This document shows positions 39,460-49,605 of a stretch of 64,000 bases of DNA, piece after piece. The notes below the pieces were generated by a model. The model saw only the letters and a program-made list of their open reading frames with translations, was not told where the DNA came from and ran no database searches. Position numbers and translations under genes: made by a program. Source of the DNA: Variovorax paradoxus EPS (GTDB lineage: Bacteria; Pseudomonadota; Gammaproteobacteria; Burkholderiales; Burkholderiaceae_C); NCBI RefSeq assembly GCF_000184745.1, contig NC_014931.1, forward strand, positions 5,394,001 to 5,458,000, read 5' to 3'. The first letter of the stretch is position 1. The number at the start of each line of letters is the position of its first letter.

Positions 39460-41142
39460 ATGGCGCTGCGACGCATCGCACTGCGCGACTTCGTGATCGT
39501 GCGATCACTCGAACTCGACCTGTCCGGCGGCTTCACGGTGTTGACCGGTGAAACCGGCGCGGGCAAATCCATATTGATAGACGCGCTGCAACTGGCGCTG
39601 GGCAACCGGGCCGATGCCGGCGCTGTTCGCGAAGGCGCCGAGCGCCTCGACGTGAGCGCCGAATTCGACGCCGACCCGACACTGGACAGTTGGCTCGACG
39701 AAGGCGGCTTCGAAGCCGGCGACGCGCTGCTGCTGCGCCGCACCGTCGACCTGCAGGGACGCAGCCGCGGCTGGATCAACGGCAGTCCGGCCACCGCCAC
39801 GCAACTGCGCGAACTGGGCGACCGCTTGCTCGACATCCACGGCCAGCACGCCTGGCAGAGCCTCACGCGCCCCGAGGCCGTGCGCGGCCTGCTCGATGCC
39901 TACGCGGGCGTCCGTACCGATGCGCTCGACGCCGCGTGGCAAGGCTGGCGCCAGGCCCTCTCCGCCCTCGAACACGCGCGCTCGGCGCAAGACTCGTTGC
40001 AGCGCGAACGCGAGCGGCTGCAGTGGCAGATCTCCGAAGTCGCCAAGCTCGCGCCCGGCACCGATGAGTGGGAAGAGCTGTCGACCAACCATTCGCGCAT
40101 CTCCAATGCCCAGGCGCTGATCGACGCGGCGCAGGGCGCGAGCCAGGCGCTCGAAGACGACGACAACGGCGCCCTCGCCGCGCTCTCGCGCGCGGCCACG
40201 CTGCTGCAGAACTGCGAGCACATCGAGCCCGAATTTCGCGCGCTGGGCGAGGTGCTGGCCTCCTGCGTGGCGCAGGCTTCGGACGCCGCCCACACGCTGC
40301 ACGGCTATCTGCGCGACGCCGAGGCCGATCCGCAAAGCCTGGCCGAACTCGACGAACGCATGGGCCTCTGGATGTCGCTCGCGCGCCGCTACAAGCGCAC
40401 GCCCGGCGACCTGCCTGCACTGCTGGCCGGCTGGCAAGCCGAGCTGCAGGCGCTCGATGCGCAAAGCGATCTCGACGGCCTGGAACGCACCGAGCAGAAC
40501 GCGCAGCAGGCCTACCTGAAAGAAGCCAAGGCACTCGGCAAAGCCCGCAAACAGGCCGCACCGCGCCTGGCCCAGGCGGTCACGCAAGCCATGCAGGGCC
40601 TCGGCATGCAAGGCGGGCGTTTCGAGGTCGAGCTGCAGCCGCTGGCGCAACCCAGCCGCGCGGGCCTCGAAGACATCGCCTTCCTCGTGGCCGGCCACAC
40701 CGGCAGCACCCCGCGCGCGATCGGCAAGGTGGCCTCGGGCGGCGAGCTCTCGCGCATCGCGCTGGCCATCGCCGTGACGACCAGCCAGCTCGGCGCCGCA
40801 CAGACACTGATCTTCGACGAGGTCGATGCCGGCGTTGGCGGTGCAGTTGCCGAAACCGTCGGCCGCCTCATGAAGCAACTCGGCCGCGACCGCCAGGTGC
40901 TGGCCGTGACCCACCTGCCGCAGGTGGCCGCCTGCGCCGACCATCACCTCGTCGTGGCCAAGCGCCAGACGGCGGGCGCCGGCAAGGACGGCCCGCGCAC
41001 CGAGAGCGGCGTGTCGCGGCTCGACGACGACACCCGCGCCAACGAAATCGCCCGCATGCTGGGCGGTGAAAAGGTCTCGCAGACCTCGCTCGCTCATGCC
41101 CGCGAGATGCTTGGCCACAAGACCTCGGCAGCCACGCCATGA
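39460..41142 (+). CDS. recN: DNA repair protein RecN
   Basis: This 560-residue SMC-like ATPase is involved in double-strand-break repair. Walker A is [20 protein letters not shown] near residue 30. A long central coiled coil and the ABC signature [17 protein letters not shown] precede Walker B ([13 protein letters not shown]) and the late [18 protein letters not shown]. The ATG at 39460 follows the nadK stop closely. A LexA box is not evident just upstream because the start abuts nadK. Confidence 0.97.
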   Translation: MALRRIALRDFVIVRSLELDLSGGFTVLTGETGAGKSILIDALQLALGNRADAGAVREGAERLDVSAEFDADPTLDSWLDEGGFEAGDALLLRRTVDLQGRSRGWINGSPATATQLRELGDRLLDIHGQHAWQSLTRPEAVRGLLDAYAGVRTDALDAAWQGWRQALSALEHARSAQDSLQRERERLQWQISEVAKLAPGTDEWEELSTNHSRISNAQALIDAAQGASQALEDDDNGALAALSRAATLLQNCEHIEPEFRALGEVLASCVAQASDAAHTLHGYLRDAEADPQSLAELDERMGLWMSLARRYKRTPGDLPALLAGWQAELQALDAQSDLDGLERTEQNAQQAYLKEAKALGKARKQAAPRLAQAVTQAMQGLGMQGGRFEVELQPLAQPSRAGLEDIAFLVAGHTGSTPRAIGKVASGGELSRIALAIAVTTSQLGAAQTLIFDEVDAGVGGAVAETVGRLMKQLGRDRQVLAVTHLPQVAACADHHLVVAKRQTAGAGKDGPRTESGVSRLDDDTRANEIARMLGGEKVSQTSLAHAREMLGHKTSAATP

Positions 41143-42017
41143 TGAACCTCGACCTGGTGCTCATCACCGGCATGTCGGGCTCGGGCAAGTCCGTGGCGCT
41201 GCATGCGCTGGAAGACGCCGGTTACTACTGCGTCGACAACCTGCCGCCCGAACTCCTCACCTCGTTCATCGCGCTGCAGCATGAGCAACAGGCCACGCGC
41301 GTGGCCATCGCGATGGACGTGCGCAGCGGCGTGTCGCTGCCGATCGTTCCGCAGCAACTCGAAGCGCTGCGCCGCGACGGCGTGTCGCTGCGCTCGCTGT
41401 TCCTCGACGCCACCACTGACGCGCTGCTGCGCCGCTATTCGGAAACCCGTCGGCGCCACCCGCTCTCGCGCCAGGAAAGCCGCACCGACGTGCCCGAGCA
41501 GCATCGCGTGCTCGTGCAGGCCATCGAACTCGAACGCGAGCTGCTGGCCGACCTGCGCGACGGTGCCGACGTGATCGACACCAGCCTCATTCGCCCCGCG
41601 CAACTGCAGAGCTACATCAAGGCGCTGATCTCCGCGCCGCAGAACGCGCTCACGCTGGTGTTCGAGTCGTTCGCCTTCAAGCGCGGCGTGCCGCTCGATG
41701 CGGATTACGTGTTCGACGTGCGCATGCTGCCCAACCCGCACTACGTGCCGGCGCTGCGCCAGCTCACGGGCCGCGACACGCCTGTGATCGAGTGGTTGCG
41801 CGAGCATGACGACGTGGCGCGCATGTACGACGACATCGAGCAATTTCTTTCGCACTGGATCGATGCGCTGGCGCGCGACCATCGCAGCTACGTCACGGTG
41901 GCCATCGGCTGCACGGGCGGGCAGCACCGCTCGGTGTTTCTTGTCGAGCAGTTGGCACACACCTTCGGCACCCGCTGGGGTGCGCTCAAGCGGCACCGCG
42001 AACTCGACGCGAACTAA
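41139..42017 (+). CDS. rapZ: RNase adapter protein RapZ (nucleotide-binding, YvcJ family)
   Basis: This 292-residue protein has an N-terminal P-loop ([20 protein letters not shown], then [12 protein letters not shown]) and the conserved C-terminal domain with [16 protein letters not shown]. In enterobacteria it delivers GlmZ sRNA to RNase E and senses glucosamine-6-phosphate; that role is not established for this lineage. The start overlaps recN by 4 nt (ATGA). mutY converges 3 nt after it. Confidence 0.95.
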   Translation: MMNLDLVLITGMSGSGKSVALHALEDAGYYCVDNLPPELLTSFIALQHEQQATRVAIAMDVRSGVSLPIVPQQLEALRRDGVSLRSLFLDATTDALLRRYSETRRRHPLSRQESRTDVPEQHRVLVQAIELERELLADLRDGADVIDTSLIRPAQLQSYIKALISAPQNALTLVFESFAFKRGVPLDADYVFDVRMLPNPHYVPALRQLTGRDTPVIEWLREHDDVARMYDDIEQFLSHWIDALARDHRSYVTVAIGCTGGQHRSVFLVEQLAHTFGTRWGALKRHRELDAN

Positions 42018-42020
42018 GCC

Positions 42021-43112
42021 CTAGACCGCGCTGACGCTCTCCAGCAGCTTGCGCACCGGCGCGGGCAGTCCCAGCCGGACCCATTCGTCCGCTTCGACCC
42101 AACGCGCAATATCGCTCTGCGGTTGCACGCCTTCCAGCAGTACCGGGTGCAGGTGCAGGTCCTTGTGGGTCAGCACGTGGACGAACGGCGGAAGGTCTTG
42201 CGCGCCGCGCTGTGCGGCCGATGGCAGCACAGCGAGCAGGTCGTCGCGGCTGTCGAACACAGGCAGGCAATGCAGTCCCGCCCAGATGCCTTTCGCCGGC
42301 CGCTTTTCCAGCCAGACGCGCCCCTCTGCATCGCGCGCCAGCAACACCCAGAGCGACTGCGCGCTGCGCTTGAGCTTGCGGGTCTTGACGGGATAGCGCT
42401 CCGGCGCGCCTTCACGCAGGCCCACGCAAATCTTGTTGACCGGGCAGATCATGCAACTGGGCTTGCGCGGCAGGCAGACGGTGGCGCCGAGGTCCATCAC
42501 CCCCTGGGTATAGCTCGCGATCGCCTCGCGCTCTTCGGCGGGCGGAAGGAGCTGCGTTGCCACGTCCCACAGCGCACGCTCCTGCGCGGACGAAGACATG
42601 TCGCCGCCGAAACCGAGCACCCGCGTCAGCACGCGCTTCACGTTGCCATCGAGGATCGCCACGCGCTCGCCGAAGCAGAACGCCGCGATCGCCGCCGAGG
42701 TGGAGCGACCGATGCCGGGCAAGGTCACGAGCTCCGCTGCGGTATGGGGGAACTCACCGCCGAATCGCTCGACGACTTCCTGCGCGCAGCGGTGCATGTT
42801 GCGCGCGCGGCTGTAGTAACCGAGGCCGCTCCAGCGCCCGAACACCTCGTCTTCGGTGCCCGCAGCCAGGGCCTTCACATCGGGAAAGCGTTCGAGAAAA
42901 CGCGCGAAGTAGCCCAGCACCGTCGTGACCTGCGTCTGCTGCAGCATCACCTCCGACAGCCAGACCCGATAGGGATCGCGCGTGTTTTGCCACGGCAACT
43001 CGCTGCGTCCGTGGCTGCGCTGCCAGCTGACGACCTGTGCGGCGAAATCCGGCGGCACTTGCGAACCGGGCGAACCGGCTGCCGCCACGGAGGCGGAACG
43101 CTCAGGCCGCAC
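42021..43112 (-). CDS. mutY: A/G-specific adenine DNA glycosylase MutY
   Basis: This 363-residue base-excision enzyme removes A opposite 8-oxoG. It has the helix-hairpin-helix LVTLPGIGRSTSAAIAAF, catalytic Asp in AILDGNVKRVL, the [4Fe-4S] loop CLPRKPSCMICPVNKIC (C-X6-C-X2-C-X5-C) and a C-terminal NUDIX-like domain that recognises 8-oxoG. It starts with GTG at 43112, overlapping the end of the dynamin-like gene by 11 nt. With mutM close by it forms a GO-repair neighbourhood. Confidence 0.97.
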   Translation of the reverse strand: MRPERSASVAAAGSPGSQVPPDFAAQVVSWQRSHGRSELPWQNTRDPYRVWLSEVMLQQTQVTTVLGYFARFLERFPDVKALAAGTEDEVFGRWSGLGYYSRARNMHRCAQEVVERFGGEFPHTAAELVTLPGIGRSTSAAIAAFCFGERVAILDGNVKRVLTRVLGFGGDMSSSAQERALWDVATQLLPPAEEREAIASYTQGVMDLGATVCLPRKPSCMICPVNKICVGLREGAPERYPVKTRKLKRSAQSLWVLLARDAEGRVWLEKRPAKGIWAGLHCLPVFDSRDDLLAVLPSAAQRGAQDLPPFVHVLTHKDLHLHPVLLEGVQPQSDIARWVEADEWVRLGLPAPVRKLLESVSAV

Positions 43113-45069
43113 GCAACTCGCTGAAGGGCGTTGCTGCAGCAGCCTGCGGCTTGCCTTGCTGCGTGATCAGCGACGTGAATTCACGCAGACGGGCGTGCAG
43201 TTCGGCCAAATTGGTTTCCTGCGCAGCCAGTTCGAGCAGCCGCTCGTCGAGGTTGCCGGCGGCATTCTGGATGCGCTCGATCGCCTCGATGCGCTTGCTG
43301 AAATTGCGGCGGCGCTCCTTGAGCTGTGCATCGATCTGCGCGCTCGCGCCCTTGCTCCAGCGCTCCACCTCGGTCATCGCGGCCTCGTTGACCAGTCGCA
43401 GGCGGCTTGCCAACGCACGGACCAACTTGTCGCAGAAATCGGCCTGCGCGAGCTTCAGCAGGTTGCCCACGCCCAGGTAATGGATGTGGCTGCGTTCGAT
43501 CTGACTGAGCTCCTGCTCGAAGCCGGTGAGATCGGGTTCGGCCGGCGCCTGCAGGGTGAAGCCCTGTTCGGCATTGAGCTGGCGGAAGGTAGCGTGCAGC
43601 ATCGACTGGATCTCGGCTGTCGTCGCCTGCACTTCGCGCAGGTTGTTGCGCAGCGAATCGAAGGTCTCGCCGTACACCTTGCGTACGTTGAGCTTGATGC
43701 CGGGGCGCTTGAGCGCGGCCGACAGCCGCACCATGTCGGCCTTGAGCGCGGTACGGCCGAGCACGGCATACACCTCGCGCAGCAGCTTGCCCTGCACCGA
43801 GCGCAAAGCCAGGATGCGGGTATTGCTGCCCTCGAATTCGGCGTGTTCCTGGTCGATGCGCGAGCGCATGTGACGGATCACCGAGACGTTCTTGCCGCGA
43901 AGGCCCTGCAACTCGAGCGCCTGCTCCGACAGGTCGCGCTGGCGCACCTTCAGGATGCGTTCGGCCTCGGTGCGCAGCGCGGTCATGCCGGCATCGACCG
44001 CCAGGCGCAGCATGGTCTCGCGCTTGCCGAGCACGCCTTCGCCCAGCAGGGCTTCGAGCGCCGGCAGGCGACTGGCTTCGAGCAGGCGGGGGTCGCGCTG
44101 GATCTTGGCCTGCAGGCCCTTTTGCGCGGACACCGGCAGCACCTGCGCGAGCGGCACTTCGAGCAGCCGGGCCGCGCTGTCGCGCTGGCGCTCGATCTGC
44201 AATTCGATCTGCGCGTGGGTGCTCAGCGAGTCCCACATCGTGTCGATCTTGTTGAGCACCACGAAGCGCGTGTCGCCGCCTTCGTCCTCGGTGATGAGGT
44301 GCTCGCGCCAGATCGACAGGTCGGAGCGCGTCACGCCGGTTTCGGCGCCCAGGATGAAGACCACAGCGTGCGCCTGCGGGATCAGGCTCACCGTCAGTTC
44401 AGGCTCGGCGCCGATCGCGTTCAGGCCGGGGGTGTCGAGAATGACCAGCCCCTGCTCCAGCAAGGGGTGCGGCATGTTCAGCACGGCGTGGCGCCAGCGC
44501 GGGATTTCGACCCGGCCTTCGGCGTCCTGCACGGGGTTGTCGTCGGGCGTCTCGGGGTTCCAGAAGCCCAGTGCGCGGGCCTCGTCCTTGCTCACCCAGC
44601 GGACTTCGGCCACCTTGCCCATGGCCTGCGCCAGTTGCTCGGCATTGCCTACTTCGATCGGGATCTCGGTCCAACGGGTCGACTTTTCGCGCCAGTGGGT
44701 CAGCGAATGCGGCTCCAGGCGGGTTTCGATCGGCAGCAGCCGCAGCTTGGGCGCGATCGCCGGGTCGTAGCCCAGCTCGGTCGGACACATCGTGGTCCGC
44801 CCCGCGCTCGCGGGCATGATGCGGCGCCCGTAGTCGGCAAAGAAGATCGCATTGATCAGCTCCGACTTGCCACGTGAGAACTCGGCCACGAACGCGACCA
44901 TCACCTTGCTGGTGCGGATCTGCTGTTCGAGGCCCCGCAGGCGCTCGGCCACGGCCTGGTCGAGCAGCTCGTTCTCGGTCAGCCAGCGGGACAGCCACTG
45001 CAGCCGATGGGCGAAATTGCTCCGCCACGCACCGTGCTGATCGAGTTGTTGGTTGAAAGAGCGGCTCAA
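43102..45069 (-). CDS. Dynamin-family GTPase
   Basis: This 655-residue protein has an N-terminal dynamin-type G domain: G1 AEFSRGKSELINAI with K68, G2 Thr in SAGRTTMCPTELGY, G3 ILDTPGLNAIG and G4 VLNKIDTMWD. A long helical, coiled-coil-rich stalk (about 280-650) follows. Bacterial dynamin-like proteins bind and remodel membranes. It may be translated from a TTG at 45069, since no ATG lies near the G domain. It overlaps mutY by 11 nt, suggesting co-transcription. The physiological role is unknown. Confidence 0.87.
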   Translation of the reverse strand: MSRSFNQQLDQHGAWRSNFAHRLQWLSRWLTENELLDQAVAERLRGLEQQIRTSKVMVAFVAEFSRGKSELINAIFFADYGRRIMPASAGRTTMCPTELGYDPAIAPKLRLLPIETRLEPHSLTHWREKSTRWTEIPIEVGNAEQLAQAMGKVAEVRWVSKDEARALGFWNPETPDDNPVQDAEGRVEIPRWRHAVLNMPHPLLEQGLVILDTPGLNAIGAEPELTVSLIPQAHAVVFILGAETGVTRSDLSIWREHLITEDEGGDTRFVVLNKIDTMWDSLSTHAQIELQIERQRDSAARLLEVPLAQVLPVSAQKGLQAKIQRDPRLLEASRLPALEALLGEGVLGKRETMLRLAVDAGMTALRTEAERILKVRQRDLSEQALELQGLRGKNVSVIRHMRSRIDQEHAEFEGSNTRILALRSVQGKLLREVYAVLGRTALKADMVRLSAALKRPGIKLNVRKVYGETFDSLRNNLREVQATTAEIQSMLHATFRQLNAEQGFTLQAPAEPDLTGFEQELSQIERSHIHYLGVGNLLKLAQADFCDKLVRALASRLRLVNEAAMTEVERWSKGASAQIDAQLKERRRNFSKRIEAIERIQNAAGNLDERLLELAAQETNLAELHARLREFTSLITQQGKPQAAAATPFSELRAA

Positions 45070-45156
45070 GGGAAATATGTAAGAAAGAGCTTACAAATAT
45101 AGCATCGCAAACCGGGCAGCGCCTGTTTATGGGAATTCAATCGCAGGCGCGACGCG

Positions 45157-45969
45157 CTACTTTTGACAATTAGGACAAAAATAAGTGGAGCGCTGCCCCT
45201 GGCGGAGCTGCCGGATCGGCGTTGCGCAGACCCGACATGGCTCGCCGGCGCGGCCATAAACGGTGGCTTCGAGCTGGAAATAACCGTTCTGGCCGTCCAC
45301 GTTGGAGAAGTCGCGCAGCGTGCTGCCGCCCTTTTCCACCGCCCTGGCCAGGATTTCGCGCACCGCCGCGTGAAGCTTGGCCGCCCGCGGCCGGCTGATG
45401 CGCGCAGCCGACAGCGTCGGGCGGATGCCGGCCTGGAACAGCGCCTCGGACGCATAAATATTGCCGACCCCCACCACCACGTCGCCCGCCAGCAGCACCT
45501 GCTTGACCGTCGTCTTGCGCTTGCGCAGGCCCGCATGGAAGGCATCGAGGTCGAAGGCATCGCCCAGCGGCTCCATGCCCAGCCCGCCTAGCAGCTTGAT
45601 GGCCCAAGGCGCGGCCTCGTCGTCGACGTAGACCACGGCGCCGAAGCGACGCGGATCGTTGAGGCGCAAAGTGCCGCGGTCGGTAACGAGATCGAAGTGA
45701 TCGTGCGTGCCGGGAGGCGGCAACGCGGTATCGAAGCGCAGGCTGCCCGACATGCCCAGGTGCAACAGCAGCAGGCCCTGGTCCAGGTCGATCAGCAGGT
45801 ACTTGCCGCGCCGCCGCACCTCGCGCACATGCCGGCCGACCAGCGCCTCGGGCACCACCATCAAGGCCCATCTCAACGGTTTTCCGATGCGCACGGATTC
45901 GATGCGCGCGCCCGCGATGCGATCGGCAAAACCGCGGCGGGTGACTTCGACTTCGGGTAGCTCAGGCAT
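45157..45969 (-). CDS. mutM: Formamidopyrimidine-DNA glycosylase MutM (Fpg)
   Basis: This 270-residue enzyme excises 8-oxoG and ring-opened purines. It begins [14 protein letters not shown], with P2 and E3 as catalytic residues, includes [12 protein letters not shown], and ends in a zinc finger CRVCATPI followed by TYFCPNCQK. The ATG at 45969 is fixed by the need for N-terminal Pro-Glu. The 87 nt between it and the dynamin-like gene include an imperfect dyad around GTAAG and CTTAC near 45080. Confidence 0.97.
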   Translation of the reverse strand: MPELPEVEVTRRGFADRIAGARIESVRIGKPLRWALMVVPEALVGRHVREVRRRGKYLLIDLDQGLLLLHLGMSGSLRFDTALPPPGTHDHFDLVTDRGTLRLNDPRRFGAVVYVDDEAAPWAIKLLGGLGMEPLGDAFDLDAFHAGLRKRKTTVKQVLLAGDVVVGVGNIYASEALFQAGIRPTLSAARISRPRAAKLHAAVREILARAVEKGGSTLRDFSNVDGQNGYFQLEATVYGRAGEPCRVCATPIRQLRQGQRSTYFCPNCQK

Positions 45970-46039
45970 GAAAGTAAAACTCCGGCGAAGACGAAGCCCC
46001 ACGCGACGCTCGTTCAAAAGCCTCGATTATCATGATTCG

Positions 46040-47887
46040 ATGATTCCATCGCCCCGCCGACACCGCCTTGCGGCGGCCGCATCTCTCGTGTTGTTGGCTT
46101 GCGCGGTGCATGCGCAAACCTCCGATCCCGCCGCCCCAAACAGCCCGGCGCCCATCATCGAGCGCAACGCGCCGCCGAGGCCGGCGGTCCGGCCCCGGGT
46201 CACAGCCCCGAAGCCGGCCAGCGAACCTGCCGCGCAACCCTCTGCGCTGACCGCCGACCTCTTCTACGAAATCCTGATGGGCGAGATGACCGCCCGCTCC
46301 GGCGACCCCGGCTCCGGCTACGCGCTGGTGCTCGACGCGGCACGCCGGCTGCGCGACGGCAAGCTGTTCCAGCGAGCGGTCGAGATCGCGCTGCAATCGC
46401 GTTCGGGCGATGCCGCCCTCGCCGCAGCCCGCGCCTGGCAAGAAGCGCTGCCCACGTCGCGCGATGCACGGCGCATCGAATTGCAGATCCTGATTGCGCT
46501 GAATCGCATCGGTGAAACGGTCGAGCCCCTGCGCGCCGAAGTGGCGGCCACCTCGCAAATCGAGCGCCCGCTCCTGATGGCGGTGATCGCGCGCAATTAC
46601 TCGCGCGCCTCCGACAAGAAGCTGGCGGCCTCGGTGGTCGAGCGGGCACTGGTCGACGAGCTCAAGAGCCCGACCACCGGCGGCCTGGCCTGGGCCACCG
46701 TGGGCCGGCTGCGCCTCAATGCCGGAGACAACTCCGGCGCCCTGGAAGCCGCGCGCAAGGGCCAGGAGGTCGATCCGGCCTCCGACGCCCCGCCCGCGCT
46801 GGCGCTCGAGCTGATCGATCCTAGCCAGCCGCTGGCCGAACCGATCGTGACGCGCTATCTCGCAAGCAACACCAAGGCCACGCCCGACCTGCGCATCGCC
46901 TATGCGCGCGTGCTGGTCGAGAACCGCCGCTACAACGACGCCCAGACGCAGTTGCAGGCGCTCACCACGGCGCGTCCCGAACTGGCGGAGCCCTGGTTGC
47001 TGCTCGGCAGCCTGCAGATGCAGGCCAAGCAGGACGGCGCGGCGGAGACATCCCTCAAGCGCTACATCGACCTCTCCTCGAGCCAGAGCAACAAGGACGC
47101 CGATGCGGCCGATCGCAAACGCGGCGTGACGCAGGCCTACCTCGCCCTGTCGCAGCTGGCGGAACGGCGCAAGGACCTCACGGGTGCGGAGCGCTGGCTT
47201 TCGCGCATCGACAGCACCGAGGACCTGACCATCGCCCAGACCCGCCGCGCGGGCCTGTTGGCGCGCCAGGGCAAGCTGCCACAGGCACGCGAAATCATCC
47301 GCGCTCTGCCCGAGCGCACGGCCGACGACAAGAAGCAGAAATTCCTTGCCGAAGTGCAGTTGCTGCGCGACGCCAAGCAATACCAGGCCGCCTACGACAT
47401 GCTCGCCCAGGCTTCCGCGGCGGCACCCGACGACGGTGACCTGGTCTACGACCAGGCCATGGTGGCCGAGAAGCTGAACCGGCTGGACGACATGGAGCGG
47501 CTGCTTCGGCGGCTGATCCAGCTCAAGCCCGAAAGCCAGAACGCCTACAACGCCCTCGGCTACTCGTTCGCCGATCGCAAGATCCGGCTCGACGAGGCCC
47601 GCACGCTGATCCAGAAGGCGGTGCAACTGGCGCCGGAAGACCCATTCATCGCCGACAGCCTGGGCTGGGTCGAATTCCGGCTCGGCAACACGGCCGAGGC
47701 GATCCGCATCCTCGAGGCTGCCTACAAGACCCGGCCCGATCCCGAGATCGGTGCGCACTTCGGCGAAGTGCTGTGGAGCATCGGCCAGAAGGATCGCGCA
47801 GTGACGATCTGGAAAGAGGCGCTGCTGAGCGATGCCGAAAATGAAACCCTGCAGGAAACGCTGAAGCGCCTGCGCGTCAAGCCGTGA
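46040..47887 (+). CDS. Exported TPR-repeat protein
   Basis: This 615-residue protein begins with a signal sequence (RRHRLAAAASLVLLACAVHA); LLAC could serve as a lipobox or the peptide may be cut after AHA-like residues. The remainder is built of tetratricopeptide-like helical repeats, for example NAYNALGYSFADRKIRLDEA followed by LGWVEFRLGNTAEAIRILEA. Similar proteins commonly precede lolB in Burkholderiales. A role in envelope assembly is inferred from that pairing. Its stop overlaps the lolB start region. Confidence 0.85.
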   Translation: MIPSPRRHRLAAAASLVLLACAVHAQTSDPAAPNSPAPIIERNAPPRPAVRPRVTAPKPASEPAAQPSALTADLFYEILMGEMTARSGDPGSGYALVLDAARRLRDGKLFQRAVEIALQSRSGDAALAAARAWQEALPTSRDARRIELQILIALNRIGETVEPLRAEVAATSQIERPLLMAVIARNYSRASDKKLAASVVERALVDELKSPTTGGLAWATVGRLRLNAGDNSGALEAARKGQEVDPASDAPPALALELIDPSQPLAEPIVTRYLASNTKATPDLRIAYARVLVENRRYNDAQTQLQALTTARPELAEPWLLLGSLQMQAKQDGAAETSLKRYIDLSSSQSNKDADAADRKRGVTQAYLALSQLAERRKDLTGAERWLSRIDSTEDLTIAQTRRAGLLARQGKLPQAREIIRALPERTADDKKQKFLAEVQLLRDAKQYQAAYDMLAQASAAAPDDGDLVYDQAMVAEKLNRLDDMERLLRRLIQLKPESQNAYNALGYSFADRKIRLDEARTLIQKAVQLAPEDPFIADSLGWVEFRLGNTAEAIRILEAAYKTRPDPEIGAHFGEVLWSIGQKDRAVTIWKEALLSDAENETLQETLKRLRVKP

Positions 47888-48405
47888 CCATGCTCGCCCC
47901 CGGGCTGCAGGCCGGTCGCCGCGGTTTTCTGGCGGCGGGCGGGGCCACTCTCCTATTGATAGCAGGCTGCGCCCAGTTGACAGGCGGCTCCTCGGCGCCG
48001 CGAGGCTCGGACAGCTGGAGCGGCCGGATGTCGCTGCGCATCGACAGCGAACCGGTCCAGACCTTTTCCGCACTCTTCGAACTGCGCGGCTCGGCCGATG
48101 CCGGCGAACTCACGCTGACAACGCCGATCGGCAACACGCTGGCCCAGTTGCACTGGTCTCCCGGCGAGGCCCTGCTGAAGAACGGCAGCGACACCCGCCG
48201 CTATGAATCCGTCGATGCGCTGATCGAAGCCGCCACTGGCGCGGCGATCCCGGTCGGCGCGCTGTTCGGCTGGCTGGCCGGACGTAATGAAAGCGTGCCC
48301 GGCTGGCGTCCGGACCTGGGTCAGCTCGCGAATGGGCGCCTGCAGGCGACGCGCGAATCCCCGAGCCCCCGGGCAGACCTGCGCATCGTGTTCGAGCGGT
48401 CATGA
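47884..48405 (+). CDS. lolB: Outer-membrane lipoprotein insertion protein LolB
   Basis: This protein of about 173 residues has a lipoprotein signal peptide with lipobox LLIAGC (RRGFLAAGGATLLLIAGCAQ) and the LolB pattern WSGRMSLRIDSEP, ALFELRGSADAGELTLTTPI, and GALFGWLAGR. It receives lipoproteins from LolA at the outer membrane. The start may be GTG 47884 or ATG 47890. It overlaps the TPR gene and, by 4 nt, ispE, the usual lolB-ispE-prs order in betaproteobacteria. Confidence 0.92.
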   Translation: MTMLAPGLQAGRRGFLAAGGATLLLIAGCAQLTGGSSAPRGSDSWSGRMSLRIDSEPVQTFSALFELRGSADAGELTLTTPIGNTLAQLHWSPGEALLKNGSDTRRYESVDALIEAATGAAIPVGALFGWLAGRNESVPGWRPDLGQLANGRLQATRESPSPRADLRIVFERS

Positions 48406-49283
48406 AGGCCCTCTACGACCTTCCCGCACCGGCCAAGCTCAACCTGTTCCTGCACATCACCGGCCGGCGCGACGACGGCTACCACCTGTTGCAGTCGGTC
48501 TTCATGCTGATCGACTGGTGCGACACGCTGCACGTCGAGCGGCGGCGCGACGGCCAGTTGACCCGCGAAGACCTCACGACCGAACTGCCCGCCGACGACC
48601 TGATCCTGCGCGCCGCCCGGGCGCTGCAGACGCACGCCGCGCCCGGCCAGGGCGCGCACATCGGCGTCGAGAAGCATGTCCCGGCTCAGGCGGGAATGGG
48701 CGGCGGGTCTTCGGATGCCGCCACCTGCCTCCTGGCGCTCAACCGTCTCTGGAACCTGAACCTGCCCTTGTCACAGCTCGCACAGATCGGGCTGAAACTG
48801 GGCGCCGACGTGCCCTTCTTCCTCGGCGGACACCACGCATGGGTCGAGGGAATCGGCGAGGAAATCACGCCCGTCACCCTGCCGCCGGCACGCTTCGCCG
48901 TGGTCAAGCCCACCGAAGGATTGGATACCCGCTTAATTTTTTCTGCGGATGACCTTGAACGCTCAACTCCTGTTGCTATAATCTCGGGCTTTGCTGCAGA
49001 TAGCGAACAGCTTGAAGCCAAGAACCTAGGCAACCAGGTTTTCGACTTCGGCCACAACGACCTGCAGCCGGTTGCCCAGCGACTTTGCCCCGCGGTCACC
49101 GATGCCATCGAATGGCTCGGCGCCCAAGGATTGAAGGCCCGGATGACCGGCTCCGGAAGTTCGGTGTTCGCAAAATTGCCGCAAGGGCCGCATGAAGCGG
49201 AACTGGTCGAAGCCCCCGCGGGCTGGCAGGTTCGTCAATGCAGCAATCTGGCTGTTCATCCTCTGGTAGGTTGGGCAACCTGA
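48402..49283 (+). CDS. ispE: 4-diphosphocytidyl-2-C-methyl-D-erythritol kinase IspE
   Basis: This 293-residue GHMP kinase of the non-mevalonate isoprenoid pathway has PAPAKLNLFLHITGRRDDGY at the start, the ATP-binding PAQAGMGGGSSDAATCLLAL, and the third motif RMTGSGSSVFAKL. The start overlaps lolB (ATGA). tRNA-Gln and prs follow, as in many betaproteobacteria and gammaproteobacteria. Confidence 0.97.
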   Translation: MKALYDLPAPAKLNLFLHITGRRDDGYHLLQSVFMLIDWCDTLHVERRRDGQLTREDLTTELPADDLILRAARALQTHAAPGQGAHIGVEKHVPAQAGMGGGSSDAATCLLALNRLWNLNLPLSQLAQIGLKLGADVPFFLGGHHAWVEGIGEEITPVTLPPARFAVVKPTEGLDTRLIFSADDLERSTPVAIISGFAADSEQLEAKNLGNQVFDFGHNDLQPVAQRLCPAVTDAIEWLGAQGLKARMTGSGSSVFAKLPQGPHEAELVEAPAGWQVRQCSNLAVHPLVGWAT

Positions 49284-49352
49284 AATGGTCGAATCGCTTT
49301 TGCGGTCCGACGCGACATATATCGGTTGATGGTGCAAACCATCGACCCGTGT

Positions 49353-49429
49353 AGGGGAGTCGCCAAGCTGGTTAAGGCACTGGATTTTGATTCCAGCATG
49401 CAAAGGTTCGAATCCTTTCTCCCCTGCCA
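49353..49429 (+). tRNA. tRNA-Gln (anticodon TTG)
   Basis: The 77-nt cloverleaf has acceptor arms AGGGGAG and CTCCCCT, anticodon loop TTTTGAT, T-arm GGTTCGAATCC and encoded CCA. It lies between ispE and prs, its usual place. Confidence 0.96.
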
Positions 49430-49441
49430 AATCTATTGAAA

Positions 49442-49470
49442 CTGCGGTCTAACCCGCCGCAGTGCTTTTT
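49442..49470 (+). terminator. Rho-independent terminator after tRNA-Gln
   Basis: Stem CTGCGG (49442-49447) pairs with CCGCAG (49457-49462) and is followed by TGCTTTTT. It ends 13 nt after the tRNA. Confidence 0.7.
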
Positions 49471-49475
49471 GAAAA

Positions 49476-49503
49476 CTGCGGCCTGATGGCCGCAGTGTTT
49501 CTT
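49476..49503 (+). terminator. Second hairpin downstream of tRNA-Gln
   Basis: A perfect 8-bp stem CTGCGGCC/GGCCGCAG with loop TGAT (49476-49495) is followed by TGTTTCTT. It shares its stem sequence with the hairpin just upstream, so the two look like a duplicated terminator ahead of prs. Confidence 0.55.
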
Positions 49504-49605
49504 CTGCAGCACACCCACTGCAATAATCGGCAGCCCACGGGCCGCCACGACTCAAAACCTTTGGCGGCTTCCTCCAAGCCAATTTCGCACTGCCGGGACG
49601 CGCTC

